Shown: in pieces, positions 9,304 to 19,258 of the stretch
How positions within the stretch are numbered: the stretch's first letter is position 1
How the letters are laid out: every line of letters begins with the position of its first letter
Assembly (NCBI RefSeq): GCF_000622405.1
Contig: NZ_JASF01000005.1
Span: forward strand, 372,001-436,000
Length of the DNA stretch: 64,000 nucleotides
Reading direction: 5' to 3'
Source of the DNA: Sulfitobacter donghicola DSW-25 = KCTC 12864 = JCM 14565
GTDB taxonomy: Bacteria; Pseudomonadota; Alphaproteobacteria; Rhodobacterales; Rhodobacteraceae
Program-made: the position numbers and the translations under genes
The notes under the pieces: generated by a model
What the model was told of the DNA's origin: nothing
The model's database searches: none
The model's input: only the letters and a program-made list of their open reading frames with translations

Positions 9304-11439
9304 ATGATTAACAACAACAAGATTCTTACTGTTTCCTATGGCACATTCTCGTGCACGCTCGAAGGATTCGATGATTCCTTTGGCACGATGAAGGCTATTG
9401 CGGAATATTTTCGCGATCTATCCGCCGATGACAGGTATTTTGGTGCCGAACCGGCCCAACCTGACGCACAAATGTTGGCGCGCATCGCCCAGCGCGAAAT
9501 TTCACGCCATGTTGAAGCGCGCGAGGATGAAGGCCGCATCGTTCTTTCTGCTCAGGAAGCGCAACAAGCAGAAAAACTGCTGGGCGACGCCGCTGAGGAA
9601 GTCGAGATCGAAACAACGGCACCAAAGGCAAAGGCCGCAGCCCTTGCCGAATCAGAGCCGCAGATCGAAGAGGTTGTAGCAGCCGAAGCCGAACGCGAAA
9701 CCGCGCTGGACGACACACCCGTTGAGATCGAAGCCGAAGCAGTCGTTGCCGAAGAGGTTGAAGAGCTGATCGAGGTGGATGAACCTGACATCGTTCCAAG
9801 CCTGCCTGACGCTGATGTTGAAGCCTTCTTTGCAGCAAGCCTTGATGCTGATGACGCCGAGCAGGAAGAAGAGCAGCCAGCGGTTATTGCTGCGGCAGAA
9901 CCAGCACAAGAAAAAGCCAAAGCAGACAGCATCGCAGACAAACTCAAGCGTATTCGCGCGGTCGTCTCGCAGCAGTCCGAAGCTGACGCAGATCCCGCCT
10001 ATTCCGAAGACCAGCATGCTGACGCGACCGCTTTGAAAGCCGCCGCTGCGATGACGCCGCTCGCGACACTAGAGGAAGAAGCGGCTGAGCTGGGCGCGGA
10101 CGAGGAAAGCGATGTAATCGCAGATACGCTGCGCGATCTGGAAGATGCTTTGGACGCGGATGACGCTGCTGAGGCACAAAATACGCCCGCTGAGGATTTG
10201 GAAAGCGAAGATGACGACATCACCGCAATTCTGAACCGCCTTGAACAAGAAGCAGACCACACCAGCGAAGCGCCCGTAGAAGTGGACGATGCGGATATGG
10301 ATGACGACATCCTTGCCGCGATGGATAGCCTTGTTGCAGCGCCAGAGGGCGAAGATCTGGATGATTTGGATGACGGCAGCCTGTTTGACGGTGGCGATGA
10401 CATCGAAGACATTGCCGACATCGAAGAAGTTGAAGAAGCCGCCCCTGTTGCCCCTCGCGCCCGTGTTTTGAAAGTGAAACGCGCAACCTTGGAAGCGGCC
10501 ATTCGTGCGGGTCAACTTGAGGAATATGATGACGAAGAAGGCAATGTAGAGGCCGAACCTATTCGCAAGGCACCTCTGGCGAAAAAGTCGACTTTGAGCG
10601 ATCAAGCCGAAGAAGAGCTGGCCCGCGAGCTTGCTGAACTCGAAGCGGATATGAAGGCCGAGGAAATCTCGGAAGCTGTTCAAGAGGTTGAGCCAGAAGC
10701 CCCTGAAGACGTTGCAAAACCTGTTGATGACCAAATCGACATCATGTCAGATATCCACGGCGATGCAGACGACGATCTGTCGCGCTTGATGGCGGAAACA
10801 GACAGCCAGATGGACGAACCTGAAGGCGCAAACCGTCGGGATGCTTTTGCACATCTACGTGCAGCCGTTGCCGCCAAAAAAGCGGACGAAGCGGTAGGTG
10901 GCTCATTGGATGAGCAAGGAACAGACGAAGCCTATCGCGATGATTTGGCAAGCGTTGTTCGCCCACGCCGTCCGGCTTCGGGATCGGGTTCGCGTGTACG
11001 GACGGAACGTCCTAGCGAAAAACGCCCCGCGCCTTTAAAGCTGGTCGCAGAGCAGCGCATCGATGTTAAAGAAAAGATCATCGTAAAACCCGTTCGCCCG
11101 CGCCGAGTTGCCAAAGTTGTCAAAACGCAGGCCGCGGAAACGGCACCTGGTGCGACCAGCTTTGTCGATTTTGCTGCTGAAGTCGGGGCAACCAAACTGC
11201 CTGACATTTTGGAAGCGGCGGCGGCTTACCTATCCTTTGTGGAAGGCCTTGATCAATTCTCGCGCCCACAACTGATGACAAAGGTCCGTCAGGTAGAGAA
11301 AGAAGACTTCACACGCGAAGACAGCCTGCGTTCCTTTGGAAAGTTGCTGCGCGAAGGTAAGATTGAAAAGCTGAAAGGTGGCCGTTTTCAGGCCTCTGAC
11401 CAGATCGCCTTCCAACCCGAAGCACGCGCCGCGAGCTAA
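9304..11439 (+). CDS. large acidic hypothetical protein
   Basis: 711-residue protein of unknown function. The N-terminal ~90 residues form a compact conserved-looking block (LTVSYGTFSCTLEGFDDSFG, then ADDRYFGAEPAQPDAQML). Residues ~95-500 are a Glu/Asp/Ala-rich, probably disordered acidic region. A short basic stretch follows (VRPRRPASGSGSRVRTERP and KPVRPRRVAKVVKT). The C-terminal ~75 residues look folded and winged-helix-like (FSRPQLMTKVRQVEKEDFTREDS). The acidic linker between a folded head and a basic/folded tail suggests an adaptor or nucleic-acid-associated protein, but that is inference. Single gene, with its own terminator. Confidence 0.75.
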   Translation: MINNNKILTVSYGTFSCTLEGFDDSFGTMKAIAEYFRDLSADDRYFGAEPAQPDAQMLARIAQREISRHVEAREDEGRIVLSAQEAQQAEKLLGDAAEEVEIETTAPKAKAAALAESEPQIEEVVAAEAERETALDDTPVEIEAEAVVAEEVEELIEVDEPDIVPSLPDADVEAFFAASLDADDAEQEEEQPAVIAAAEPAQEKAKADSIADKLKRIRAVVSQQSEADADPAYSEDQHADATALKAAAAMTPLATLEEEAAELGADEESDVIADTLRDLEDALDADDAAEAQNTPAEDLESEDDDITAILNRLEQEADHTSEAPVEVDDADMDDDILAAMDSLVAAPEGEDLDDLDDGSLFDGGDDIEDIADIEEVEEAAPVAPRARVLKVKRATLEAAIRAGQLEEYDDEEGNVEAEPIRKAPLAKKSTLSDQAEEELARELAELEADMKAEEISEAVQEVEPEAPEDVAKPVDDQIDIMSDIHGDADDDLSRLMAETDSQMDEPEGANRRDAFAHLRAAVAAKKADEAVGGSLDEQGTDEAYRDDLASVVRPRRPASGSGSRVRTERPSEKRPAPLKLVAEQRIDVKEKIIVKPVRPRRVAKVVKTQAAETAPGATSFVDFAAEVGATKLPDILEAAAAYLSFVEGLDQFSRPQLMTKVRQVEKEDFTREDSLRSFGKLLREGKIEKLKGGRFQASDQIAFQPEARAAS

Positions 11440-11460
11440 GTTTGAAAGCAAAGACAAAGA

Positions 11461-11495
11461 AAAGGCGGGCCAAACGGTCCGCCTTTTTTCGTTTT
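11461..11495 (+). terminator. rho-independent terminator
   Basis: GGCGGGCC (11464-11471), loop AAAC, GGTCCGCC (11476-11483), then TTTTTT and more T-rich DNA. It ends the acidic-protein gene. The A-run on its left side makes it partly usable for the convergent DUF2842 gene as well. Confidence 0.85.
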
Positions 11496-11504
11496 AGGGG
11501 CGCT

Positions 11505-11738
11505 TTAATTTAAGGGGTCTTCAGGCCCATCCGGATCCGCCTGACCAACGCCTTTAAAGACAGCCTTTAAGGGGAAAGCCCAAATCACGCCTGATCCGAC
11601 GTAAAACAACAGCTCGACCCAGAAAGGCGGGCGCTCAAACAAAGAAATGACATAGACCAAAGCCACAATATACACTGGCAACGCCACCAGCAGTACAAAT
11701 AGCGATAACCGACGGCGGGATTTATAGCTAAGAGCCAT
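11505..11738 (-). CDS. DUF2842 domain membrane protein
   Basis: 77-residue protein with two membrane helices (about 12-31 and 40-58) and a short polar tail. WVELLFYVGSGVIWAFPLK followed by FKGVGQADPD is the pattern I know from the alphaproteobacterial DUF2842 family. Function is unknown. It follows purA on the same strand after about 55 bp and may be cotranscribed. Confidence 0.82.
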   Translation of the reverse strand: MALSYKSRRRLSLFVLLVALPVYIVALVYVISLFERPPFWVELLFYVGSGVIWAFPLKAVFKGVGQADPDGPEDPLN

Positions 11739-11793
11739 GTGGTTTCCTTTGGTTTGCAGCGGGGGCTGCCCGCTGCAATTTCACTGCGTCACA

Positions 11794-13086
11794 TCAATCC
11801 GCGAAGGGGTCGGTTACCAGAATCGTGTCTTCACGCTCAGGTGACGTGGAAAGAAGCGCAACAGGGCATTCGATCAGCTCTTCAACGCGGCGAACGTATT
11901 TGATCGCCTCTGCAGGCAGATCCGCCCACGAACGTGCGCCCTCAGTGGATTGAGACCACCCTGGCATTTCTTCGTAGATGGGTTTGCAACGCGCCTGTTG
12001 GTCCGCAGCCGTTGGAAGGTAATCCAGTCGTTTACCATCCAGCTCATAGGCAACGCAGATTTTCAGCGTTTCAAAGCCGTCCAACACGTCAAGCTTGGTG
12101 AAGGAAATACCGCTCACCCCTGATGTGGCGCAGGTCTGGCGCACCAGCACCGCATCAAACCATCCACAGCGGCGTTTGCGCCCCGTAACCGTGCCAAATT
12201 CATGGCCCCGCTCACCCAAACGCTGACCATCCGCATCGTCGAGCTCTGCTGGAAACGGGCCTTCGCCCACGCGCGTTGTATAGGCTTTTACGATGCCCAG
12301 AACGAAATCAATTGATCCAGGGCCAATGCCTGTACCCGTTGCCGCCTGCCCCGCAATCACGTTGGAAGAGGTCACAAACGGGTAGGTTCCGAAATCAATA
12401 TCCAAAAGCGCGCCTTGCGCCCCTTCAAACAAGATGCGCTTACCCGCGCGGCGTTTTTCATTCAGAATTTTCCAAACTGGTGCCGCATATTCCAGCACAG
12501 ATGGCGCAATCGCGCGCAGGTCGGCCAGCAGCTTTTCACGGTCAACGGGCTCAAGCCCCAAACCACGGCGCAGCGCATCATGGTGCACTAAGGCGCGATC
12601 CACGCGCAGCTCTAGCGTCGCGTCATCAGCCAAATCCGCCACACGAACCGAGCGACGGCCAACCTTATCTTCATAAGCAGGGCCAATGCCGCGGCCTGTT
12701 GTACCAATTTTGGCAACTGCTGTTTGCTCTTCACGTGCGCGATCCAGCTCGCCGTGGATCGGCAGGATCAGCGGGGTGTTCTCGGCGATCATCAAGGTTT
12801 CAGGCGTAATCGTTACGCCCTGCCCACGCAGCTGAGCGATTTCTTTTTCCAGATGCCACGGGTCAAGAACCACACCATTCCCGATCACCGACAGTTTTCC
12901 ACCCCGCACAATGCCAGAGGGAAGCAAGCTTAGCTTGAACACTTCTCCGTCGATAACCAGCGTGTGGCCGGCGTTATGACCGCCCTGAAAACGCGCGATC
13001 ACATCAGCGCGTTCGGACAACCAGTCCACAATCTTGCCTTTACCTTCGTCACCCCATTGGGCGCCTACGACAACAACATTGGCCAT
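11794..13086 (-). CDS. purA: adenylosuccinate synthase
   Basis: Catalyses GTP-dependent conversion of IMP and aspartate to adenylosuccinate, the first committed step of AMP synthesis. The N terminus [20 protein letters not shown] holds the GTP/IMP site with catalytic Asp. Also seen are [24 protein letters not shown] and [12 protein letters not shown]. Start at 13086 (ATG after GAGAGGAA) gives 430 residues, the normal length; the 12 extra upstream codons are unlikely to be translated. Confidence 0.97.
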   Translation of the reverse strand: MANVVVVGAQWGDEGKGKIVDWLSERADVIARFQGGHNAGHTLVIDGEVFKLSLLPSGIVRGGKLSVIGNGVVLDPWHLEKEIAQLRGQGVTITPETLMIAENTPLILPIHGELDRAREEQTAVAKIGTTGRGIGPAYEDKVGRRSVRVADLADDATLELRVDRALVHHDALRRGLGLEPVDREKLLADLRAIAPSVLEYAAPVWKILNEKRRAGKRILFEGAQGALLDIDFGTYPFVTSSNVIAGQAATGTGIGPGSIDFVLGIVKAYTTRVGEGPFPAELDDADGQRLGERGHEFGTVTGRKRRCGWFDAVLVRQTCATSGVSGISFTKLDVLDGFETLKICVAYELDGKRLDYLPTAADQQARCKPIYEEMPGWSQSTEGARSWADLPAEAIKYVRRVEELIECPVALLSTSPEREDTILVTDPFAD

Positions 13087-13253
13087 GATATTCCTCTCAA
13101 AGCAGCGGTGGATCCGCCACATGCAGAATCCAAACCCGCGTCCGTATAGCGGTCTGTGCAGGCACAGGGAACCGCAAACTGCCCCTTGGCCATAGACTTT
13201 TGTATCCGAGCCTTTGATATTGGCGCGAATTACAGGTCAAAGGACAATCAAAC

Positions 13254-13649
13254 ATGGGCTTTCTACTGCGCTGGGTCTTCGCGTTTCTCTTGCTGGCAGC
13301 AACGTTTAACCCAACCGAGTATAACTATATTCAATGGGTGCGCAGCTACGGCGGCATGAATGTCTCCATTTCCGTGCTTGCTGGTCTGGTTCTACTGATC
13401 GGTTACATCATTTACCTTCGCGCAACCCTGCGCAGCATTGGTGGCTTTGGTATGGTGCTGGTTCTGGCCCTTGTTGGCGCTGGCCTTTGGGTGCTTTACG
13501 ATCTCGGCGTTCTGCGCCTCCAAGACCCTAGCATGAATGTCTGGATCGGCCTCGGCGCGCTCAGCTTTGTTCTGGCGATCGGCCTAAGTTGGAGCATCGT
13601 GCGCCGCTCCCTGTCAGGACAGGCCGATGTTGATGATGTCGATGCCTGA
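13254..13649 (+). CDS. DUF6524-like four-helix membrane protein
   Basis: 131-residue integral membrane protein with four predicted membrane helices (about 3-18, 38-54, 62-80 and 96-114) and a short acidic tail (QADVDDVDA). It resembles the small Rhodobacterales proteins labelled DUF6524; the family name is from memory. Function unknown. It is divergent from purA and convergent with the nitrile hydratase operon. Confidence 0.7.
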   Translation: MGFLLRWVFAFLLLAATFNPTEYNYIQWVRSYGGMNVSISVLAGLVLLIGYIIYLRATLRSIGGFGMVLVLALVGAGLWVLYDLGVLRLQDPSMNVWIGLGALSFVLAIGLSWSIVRRSLSGQADVDDVDA

Positions 13650-13681
13650 AACGGGACGGTGGGTGGGGCGCCTTTAGCCCG

Positions 13682-14011
13682 TCAGGGCTTAACAGCGCCA
13701 TCCAACGTGACAGGATCCCCATGCGCCGTGGTTAAATAGGCCCGCTCCCATGCCGCTTTCGTGGCGTCTACCTTCGCAGGATCGGCAAGGCTGCTATCGG
13801 CCAAAACCCCTTCCAAGGTCTCCAACCACGCGACAAAATAATCCTCGCCACCGTTCAACTCTTTTTCCACCCCGTGTTTTTTCAGCGTTGCGCCAAACCT
13901 TTGCGCCCAATCTGCCCAAACAAAATGGCCTTCCTCATTCAGGTGAACAGTTAAAGCAAACACTTGCGCATGCCATGGCGCCTCAAAGACAGGATCGGGA
14001 GCGTTTGTCAT
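13682..14011 (-). CDS. nitrile hydratase accessory protein
   Basis: 109-residue protein of the nitrile-hydratase accessory (P14K/NhlE-like) type. Such proteins share a fold with the N-terminal part of the beta subunit and help load cobalt into, and oxidise the cysteines of, the alpha subunit. Seen: FEAPWHAQVFALTVHLNEEGHFVWADWA, typical of this family, and EDYFVAWLETLE. The ATG at 14011 overlaps the beta-subunit stop (ATGA). Third gene of the alpha-beta-accessory operon. Confidence 0.88.
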   Translation of the reverse strand: MTNAPDPVFEAPWHAQVFALTVHLNEEGHFVWADWAQRFGATLKKHGVEKELNGGEDYFVAWLETLEGVLADSSLADPAKVDATKAAWERAYLTTAHGDPVTLDGAVKP

Positions 14012-14682
14012 ACTGGCGCCAGATAGCTTTGCCATAGGTCCAGCACGACCTCATCTTTTGGGTGCTCAGGATGTTGCCACAGCTCTGATGCTGGGAAAAC
14101 AACCGCATACAGGGGTTCTGGTGCCTCGCCCAATCCGTGCGCGTTGCTATCGGGCAGAATATGAGTGCCATGATATCTCAGGATCGTTCCCCGCGCGCCT
14201 GCCGCATATGTTGGCAGACGTGTGTGCCCTCCTGACACCAAAGCGTTCTCGGCAATCCGCCGCGTAACGACCGCATCACCGACCTGAAAGGCTTGCGCAA
14301 TGTCACTTTGGCGATCCGCAGGCCCGCCACGCGCCAATACAGCTGCGACTTGATCCGCCGACAATTTCTTTACCGCCAGCGCGCTGATCTGCGCCTGCGT
14401 TTGGCCTGCCAATTCATCCCGATCCAAAACGCCCGTATCGACAAGCAGTGCCGCCAGCCCACCGATCCATTTCTCATAGTAACTGAAGGCTGTGTAATCC
14501 TTGGGGGCTAAACATTCCCGCGCATGGCGGGATACATCAATGTTCCACTTACCCAAACTTCCCGCAGCCAAGGTCAGCGCCAAAGCGCGTCCATGCCAGT
14601 CGGTGTGAAATACCTCGCCCTCTGGCTCTGGCACAACGGCGCCATCCCCAAATCTGCCACCCATATCGTGAACGCGGCTCAC
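14008..14682 (-). CDS. nthB: nitrile hydratase subunit beta
   Basis: Non-catalytic-metal subunit of nitrile hydratase (nitrile to amide). It starts [16 protein letters not shown], the classic beta-subunit opening, followed by [12 protein letters not shown]. It ends with the SH3-like domain containing [23 protein letters not shown] and LYAVVF. 224 residues, normal length. It overlaps the alpha gene by 4 nt upstream and the accessory gene by 4 nt downstream. Confidence 0.95.
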   Translation of the reverse strand: MSRVHDMGGRFGDGAVVPEPEGEVFHTDWHGRALALTLAAGSLGKWNIDVSRHARECLAPKDYTAFSYYEKWIGGLAALLVDTGVLDRDELAGQTQAQISALAVKKLSADQVAAVLARGGPADRQSDIAQAFQVGDAVVTRRIAENALVSGGHTRLPTYAAGARGTILRYHGTHILPDSNAHGLGEAPEPLYAVVFPASELWQHPEHPKDEVVLDLWQSYLAPV

Positions 14683-15299
14683 GGCTGCACCGCCGCCAAA
14701 GCCGTGCCTACCATGCTGTCGCGAGATACGATGTCTGCCAACGCCTCTTCGCTCCAGCCCTCAGTCCCTTCAGGCCGCATGGGAATCACTAAATAGCGAA
14801 CCTCAGCCGTCGAATCCCAAACCCGAACCGCTGTCTCATCTTCCAATGCCACGCCGAAATCGGCCAACACCTTGCGCGGTTCGCGTACAACACGCGCGCG
14901 ATAGGCGTCCGATTTATACCAAGCAGGCGGAATCCCCAGTAACGGCCAAGGGTAGCAACTGCAAAGCGTACAAACGACGATGTTATGCACCTCGGGTGTA
15001 TTTTCGACGACAACCATATGTTCGCCCTGCCGTCCGTAATACCCCAGATCAGCCAGCACAGAGGTCGCATCCTTTCGCAATTCCTCTAAAAACTCTGGCT
15101 CCCGCCACGCTTTGGCAACAACACGCGCCCCGTTTCGCGGCCCGACCTTGTTTTCATAAGTATCGATAATCTCATCCAGCGCGGCCGGATCAATCAAACC
15201 CTTTTGCGTTAGGATCGTTTCCAGTGCTTTAACCCGCAAAGCAGGGTCAGGCGGCAAAAGGGCGTGCGGGTGATCATGGTCGTGACTATCATGGGGCAT
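14679..15299 (-). CDS. nthA: nitrile hydratase subunit alpha (cobalt type)
   Basis: Catalytic subunit of nitrile hydratase. The metal-binding claw is [10 protein letters not shown], with Cys110, Cys113 and Cys115. Thr at the second position of CTLCSC marks the cobalt rather than iron subtype (iron enzymes have CSLCSC). 206 residues, usual length. The extreme N terminus is His/Asp-rich ([12 protein letters not shown]), which could act as a metal-acquisition tail. First gene of the operon; no amidase or nitrile-forming gene is next to it here. Confidence 0.95.
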   Translation of the reverse strand: MPHDSHDHDHPHALLPPDPALRVKALETILTQKGLIDPAALDEIIDTYENKVGPRNGARVVAKAWREPEFLEELRKDATSVLADLGYYGRQGEHMVVVENTPEVHNIVVCTLCSCYPWPLLGIPPAWYKSDAYRARVVREPRKVLADFGVALEDETAVRVWDSTAEVRYLVIPMRPEGTEGWSEEALADIVSRDSMVGTALAAVQP

Positions 15300-15433
15300 A
15301 TTGGCAGACTGCCCCGCGTAAAACGCCTTGTCTATGACAAATGCCGCCCACTTGGGCGCATCCTCCCTTGCCCCTCAATGCAAATGTGCCTAGATACCCC
15401 CAAACCGACCCAGAAAAGAGCAGCCTGCACCCC

Positions 15434-15796
15434 ATGGAAAATGTCGTCCTGATCATCCACCTCATTCTTGCGCTTGGCCTGATTGGCGTGGTGCTGCTGC
15501 AACGTTCCGAAGGCGGAGGCCTTGGGATCGGCGGCGGCGGTGGCGCAAACTCTGGTCGCCCACCAGCAACCCCGATGAGCAAGGTAACTTGGATCTTGGG
15601 CGCTGCATTTGTTGTGACCTCGATCACACTGACCATTGTTTCTGCACAAAAATCCGCTGGCGTTTCGGTTCTGGACCGTCTCAGCGCATCACCCCCGGCT
15701 TTGAACCAAGGTGAAGATCTTACTGCACCTGCATTAGACAATCTGCTGCCCCCAGCAGAGGGCGATAACGCGCCGCTGGTTCCAACGCTAGACTAA
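15434..15796 (+). CDS. secG: preprotein translocase subunit SecG
   Basis: Small subunit of the SecYEG channel. 120 residues with two membrane helices (about 3-20 and 52-70) linked by a Gly-rich loop: VVLLQRSEGGGLGIGGGGG is diagnostic. The Pro/Ala-rich C-terminal extension is usual in alphaproteobacteria. Start at 15434 (MENVVLIIHL) leaves out an upstream in-frame stretch with no family resemblance. It lies before pyrG, a frequent order in this group. Confidence 0.93.
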   Translation: MENVVLIIHLILALGLIGVVLLQRSEGGGLGIGGGGGANSGRPPATPMSKVTWILGAAFVVTSITLTIVSAQKSAGVSVLDRLSASPPALNQGEDLTAPALDNLLPPAEGDNAPLVPTLD

Positions 15797-15901
15797 CACA
15801 CTAAACTCAATAAGTTGAGGCAAAGCGCCAAAACGCAACACTATGTTGCGTCCATCGCCTTGCCTTACTGCTCCGAATCCTGTTAGACTGAGGTCCCGTG
15901 G

Positions 15902-15923
15902 TGGTGCGGTTTTCGCACCCTTT
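15902..15923 (+). terminator. terminator-like hairpin in secG-pyrG gap
   Basis: GGTGCG (15903-15908), loop GTTTT, CGCACC (15914-15919), then CTTTTGGG. It sits 64 nt before the pyrG start. A second perfect hairpin, ACGCAACA-CTA-TGTTGCGT, lies at 15833-15851. This could be the secG terminator or a pyrG attenuator; the weak T-run keeps confidence low. Confidence 0.4.
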
Positions 15924-15986
15924 TGGGCACTGTTCAGCAGGCTCAACAGACATATTTACCAGTCGCTCACGGGAGAGTATTTTTAC

Positions 15987-17633
15987 ATGGCACGCTATAT
16001 TTTCATCACCGGCGGTGTTGTTTCTTCTCTTGGCAAGGGTCTTGCCTCGGCTGCTTTGGGTGCTTTGTTGCAGGCGCGTGGCTTTTCGGTTCGCCTGCGC
16101 AAGCTTGACCCCTACCTCAACGTCGATCCCGGCACGATGAGCCCGTTTGAACACGGTGAGGTTTTTGTCACCGATGATGGCGCCGAGACCGATCTGGATC
16201 TGGGCCATTATGAGCGTTTCACAGGCGTTGCCGCGCGCAAAACTGATTCCGTATCATCAGGCCGCGTCTATTCCACCGTTCTGGAAAAAGAGCGCCGTGG
16301 CGATTATTTGGGCAAAACCATTCAGGTCATCCCCCACGTCACCAACGAGATCAAAGATTTCCTCGCCGTCGGCGAAGACGAAGTCGATTTTATGCTGTGT
16401 GAAATCGGCGGCACGGTCGGCGACATCGAAGGCCTGCCCTTTTTCGAGGCGATCCGCCAGTTCAGCCACGACAAGCCGCGCGGCCAGTGTATTTTCATGC
16501 ACCTCACGCTGCTGCCCTATCTGGCGGCCTCGGGCGAGCTGAAAACAAAACCGACACAACACTCGGTCAAAGAGTTGCAAAGCATCGGCATCGCGCCTGA
16601 CATCCTTGTCTGCCGCTCCGAACAGCCGATCCCAGAGAAAGAGCGCGAAAAGATCGCCCTGTTCTGTAACGTGCGCAAAGAATCTGTTGTCGCGGCCTAT
16701 GATCTGAAATCCATTTACGAGGCGCCGCTGGCCTATCACGACCAAGGTCTTGATCAGGCTGTGCTGGACGCCTTTGACATCTCCCCTGCTCCGCGCCCTG
16801 ATTTGGCGGTTTGGCATGATGTTTACGATCGCATCCACAACACGGATGGCGAAGTAAAAGTCGCCATTGTCGGCAAATACACCCAACTGGGTGACGCCTA
16901 TAAATCCATCGCCGAGGCGCTGACCCATGGGGGCATGGCCAACCGTGTGCGCGTCAATGTGGAATGGGTCGATGCCGAGGTCTTTGATAAATCCGATGAT
17001 GTCGCGCCTCACCTAGAGGGGTATCACGCGATCCTCGTTCCAGGCGGGTTTGGCGAACGCGGCACCGAAGGTAAAATCAAAGCAGCGCAATATGCGCGCG
17101 AACATAACGTTCCCTACCTAGGCATCTGTTTGGGCATGCAAATGGCCGTGATCGAGGCGGCGCGCAATGTGGCTGGCCTAAAAACAGCCGGCTCGGAAGA
17201 GTTTGACCATGAAGCGGGCAGAAAGCGTTTTGAGCCCGTTGTTTATCACCTCAAAGAATGGGTGCAGGGCAACCACAAGGTCGAACGCAAAGTTGGTGAT
17301 GACAAAGGCGGCACAATGCGTCTGGGCGCCTATGACGCGACCCTCAAAGAGGGGTCAAAGGTCGCCGAGGTCTATGGCGCTACATCTATCGATGAACGCC
17401 ACCGCCACCGCTATGAGGTTGATATCGCATACCGCGAGCAGCTGGAAAAAGCTGGGCTTACCTTCTCGGGGATGTCACCCGATGGGAAACTGCCAGAGAT
17501 TGTGGAATGGTCGGATCATCCGTGGTTTATCGGCGTTCAGTTCCACCCTGAGCTGAAATCGAAACCTTTCCAGCCCCACCCGCTTTTCTCGGGGTTTGTG
17601 AAAGCGGCCAAGGATAACTCGCGCCTCGTCTAA
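15987..17633 (+). CDS. pyrG: CTP synthase
   Basis: Makes CTP from UTP, ATP and glutamine. The N-terminal synthetase domain begins [20 protein letters not shown] (P-loop-like ATP site) and contains [20 protein letters not shown]. The C-terminal class I amidotransferase domain has the nucleophile Cys in [13 protein letters not shown] and the catalytic His-Glu in [10 protein letters not shown]. The ATG at 15987 follows GGGAGAG; the resulting 548 residues are the normal length. Terminated at about 17661-17693. Confidence 0.97.
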   Translation: MARYIFITGGVVSSLGKGLASAALGALLQARGFSVRLRKLDPYLNVDPGTMSPFEHGEVFVTDDGAETDLDLGHYERFTGVAARKTDSVSSGRVYSTVLEKERRGDYLGKTIQVIPHVTNEIKDFLAVGEDEVDFMLCEIGGTVGDIEGLPFFEAIRQFSHDKPRGQCIFMHLTLLPYLAASGELKTKPTQHSVKELQSIGIAPDILVCRSEQPIPEKEREKIALFCNVRKESVVAAYDLKSIYEAPLAYHDQGLDQAVLDAFDISPAPRPDLAVWHDVYDRIHNTDGEVKVAIVGKYTQLGDAYKSIAEALTHGGMANRVRVNVEWVDAEVFDKSDDVAPHLEGYHAILVPGGFGERGTEGKIKAAQYAREHNVPYLGICLGMQMAVIEAARNVAGLKTAGSEEFDHEAGRKRFEPVVYHLKEWVQGNHKVERKVGDDKGGTMRLGAYDATLKEGSKVAEVYGATSIDERHRHRYEVDIAYREQLEKAGLTFSGMSPDGKLPEIVEWSDHPWFIGVQFHPELKSKPFQPHPLFSGFVKAAKDNSRLV

Positions 17634-17658
17634 TAACCCAGATGACGTTTGAAGGTTT

Positions 17659-17693
17659 TTAACGCGGCACGCCTTACGGGTGCCGCGTTTTTC
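17659..17693. terminator. rho-independent terminator after pyrG
   Basis: AACGCGGCAC (17661-17670) pairs with GTGCCGCGTT (17680-17689), followed by TTTTC. It lies between the pyrG stop and the convergent phosphate-transporter stop and may serve both directions. Confidence 0.85.
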
Positions 17694-19180
17694 TATGCCG
17701 AAACAGCCAAATTGATCAGCACAAAGATCAAACCAGATAGCATCGCCGCTGCGGGCACTGTGATGACCCAAGCCGCAAGGATTGTCAGAAAGTGAGAGCG
17801 GCGCACCAGCTTGCGGCGGCGGCGTTCTTCGGGTGCAAATGCGGCGCGCTCTGGCACGGCAAGGCGTTGCTGGCGCAAACGGCGCTCGGCATCCCATTCG
17901 CGGAAGAACCCAACACCAAACACCCCGCCAACGGCGATATGGGTCGAGCTAACAGGCAGGCCCAGCCAGCTTGCGATGATCACCGTCAACGCCGCAGACA
18001 AGGCCACGCAATAGGCGCGCATCGGGTTTAGTTTGGTGATTTGCCCCCCAACCATACGGATCAGTTTCGGCCCGAACAGAAACAAGCCAAAGGAAATCCC
18101 AAATGCGCCAATAATCATCACCCAAAACGGGATGCTCACCGCATCGGTAAAGTTTTCGGATTGCGAGGCCTGAACGATCGCCGCCAAAGGCGCCACCGCA
18201 TTCGCTACGTCATTTGCCCCATGCGCAAAGCTAAGCAAAGCAGCCGAGACAACCAGAGGAATGCCGAACAATACCTTCAGCGATTTGTTTCGGTTCTCCA
18301 ATCCTTGGGATTGTTTGCGGATCACGGGGATCATCAGAACCCAGATGACCACGCCAACGATGGCACCGATTAGCAAAGCCGTTGGCATATCAATCTTGAT
18401 GATCTTTTTGAGGCCTTTCAACGCCAGATAGGCCGAAAACGCCCCGCCCATAATGCCAACCAAAACGGGGACCCATGTGCGGGCCGCTGCGATTTTGTCA
18501 TCACGATAAACGATGCGGGATTTGATCAACCACAGGAACATGGCCGCGATCAAACCGCCCAGCATCGGCGAAATCACCCAGCTGGCAGCAATGCCCGCCA
18601 TTGTGGGCCAGTTCACCGCAGCAAACCCCGCCGCCGCGATCCCCGCCCCCATGACACCGCCAACAACCGAATGGGTTGTGGACACAGGCGCGCCAACCCA
18701 AGTAGCAAGGTTCACCCATAGGGCAGCAGACAAAAGGGCTGCCATCATCGCCCAAATAAACGTCGATGCTGTTCCCATGCTTTCGGGGGCGATGATCCCC
18801 TTGGCGATGGTTGAAACCACATCACCGCCCGCAATCAGCGCACCCGCGCTTTCAAACACAACAGCAATGGCGATCGCGCCGCCCATAGACAACGCATTGG
18901 CCCCAACGGCTGGCCCCATATTATTCGCCACATCGTTTGCCCCGATGTTCAGCGCCATATAAGCACCCAAACACGCAGCAATGACGACAATCATCGAATT
19001 GGACGTTTGCCCAAAAAACACCATCGCCGCGATGCCAGCCAACAGAATAAAGACCAACGCAATACCTGGCCCCACCATCGGGCGCGCAACATAGGTTGCC
19101 GCCAGTTCTAACGTGGAAAACCGTGCCAGATCGCGGTCGAGCGTCTCAAGGTGGCGCCCGTCTTGGTTTTTATGTGCCAT
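17693..19180 (-). CDS. PiT-family inorganic phosphate transporter
   Basis: 495-residue inner-membrane phosphate carrier of the PiT type, which moves phosphate with a cation. The duplicated signature is present as IGANDVANNMGPAVGANALS in the first half and FAHGANDVANAVAPLAA in the second. Other family pieces are GAPVSTTHSVVGGVMG and GLPVSSTHIAVGGVFG. About ten or more membrane helices. A basic loop (RRLRQQRL to APEERRRRKLVRR) lies before the last helix. No DUF47 phosphate-transport regulator accompanies it; its upstream neighbour is a Nudix hydrolase. Confidence 0.93.
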   Translation of the reverse strand: MAHKNQDGRHLETLDRDLARFSTLELAATYVARPMVGPGIALVFILLAGIAAMVFFGQTSNSMIVVIAACLGAYMALNIGANDVANNMGPAVGANALSMGGAIAIAVVFESAGALIAGGDVVSTIAKGIIAPESMGTASTFIWAMMAALLSAALWVNLATWVGAPVSTTHSVVGGVMGAGIAAAGFAAVNWPTMAGIAASWVISPMLGGLIAAMFLWLIKSRIVYRDDKIAAARTWVPVLVGIMGGAFSAYLALKGLKKIIKIDMPTALLIGAIVGVVIWVLMIPVIRKQSQGLENRNKSLKVLFGIPLVVSAALLSFAHGANDVANAVAPLAAIVQASQSENFTDAVSIPFWVMIIGAFGISFGLFLFGPKLIRMVGGQITKLNPMRAYCVALSAALTVIIASWLGLPVSSTHIAVGGVFGVGFFREWDAERRLRQQRLAVPERAAFAPEERRRRKLVRRSHFLTILAAWVITVPAAAMLSGLIFVLINLAVSA

Positions 19181-19258
19181 GTGAATATGTCCCCTAATTA
19201 AAGAGGGCTTATCGTTAAAATGCCCTAAAGGGCAAGGAAGCCATTCTTTAACAGATCG

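Noticed and set aside
9336..10734. Several long open frames antisense to the acidic protein
   Set aside because: They arise from the Glu/Asp/Ala codon bias (GAA/GAT/GCC) read on the other strand, giving Ser/Leu/Arg-rich low-complexity products without start signals.
13046..13240. Possible riboswitch between purA and the DUF6524 gene
   Set aside because: No purine-aptamer core or conserved pairing seen; the gap is short and unremarkable.
16257..17012. 251-codon frame antisense to pyrG
   Set aside because: Same reasoning: pyrG coding is certain and the antisense product lacks recognisable features.
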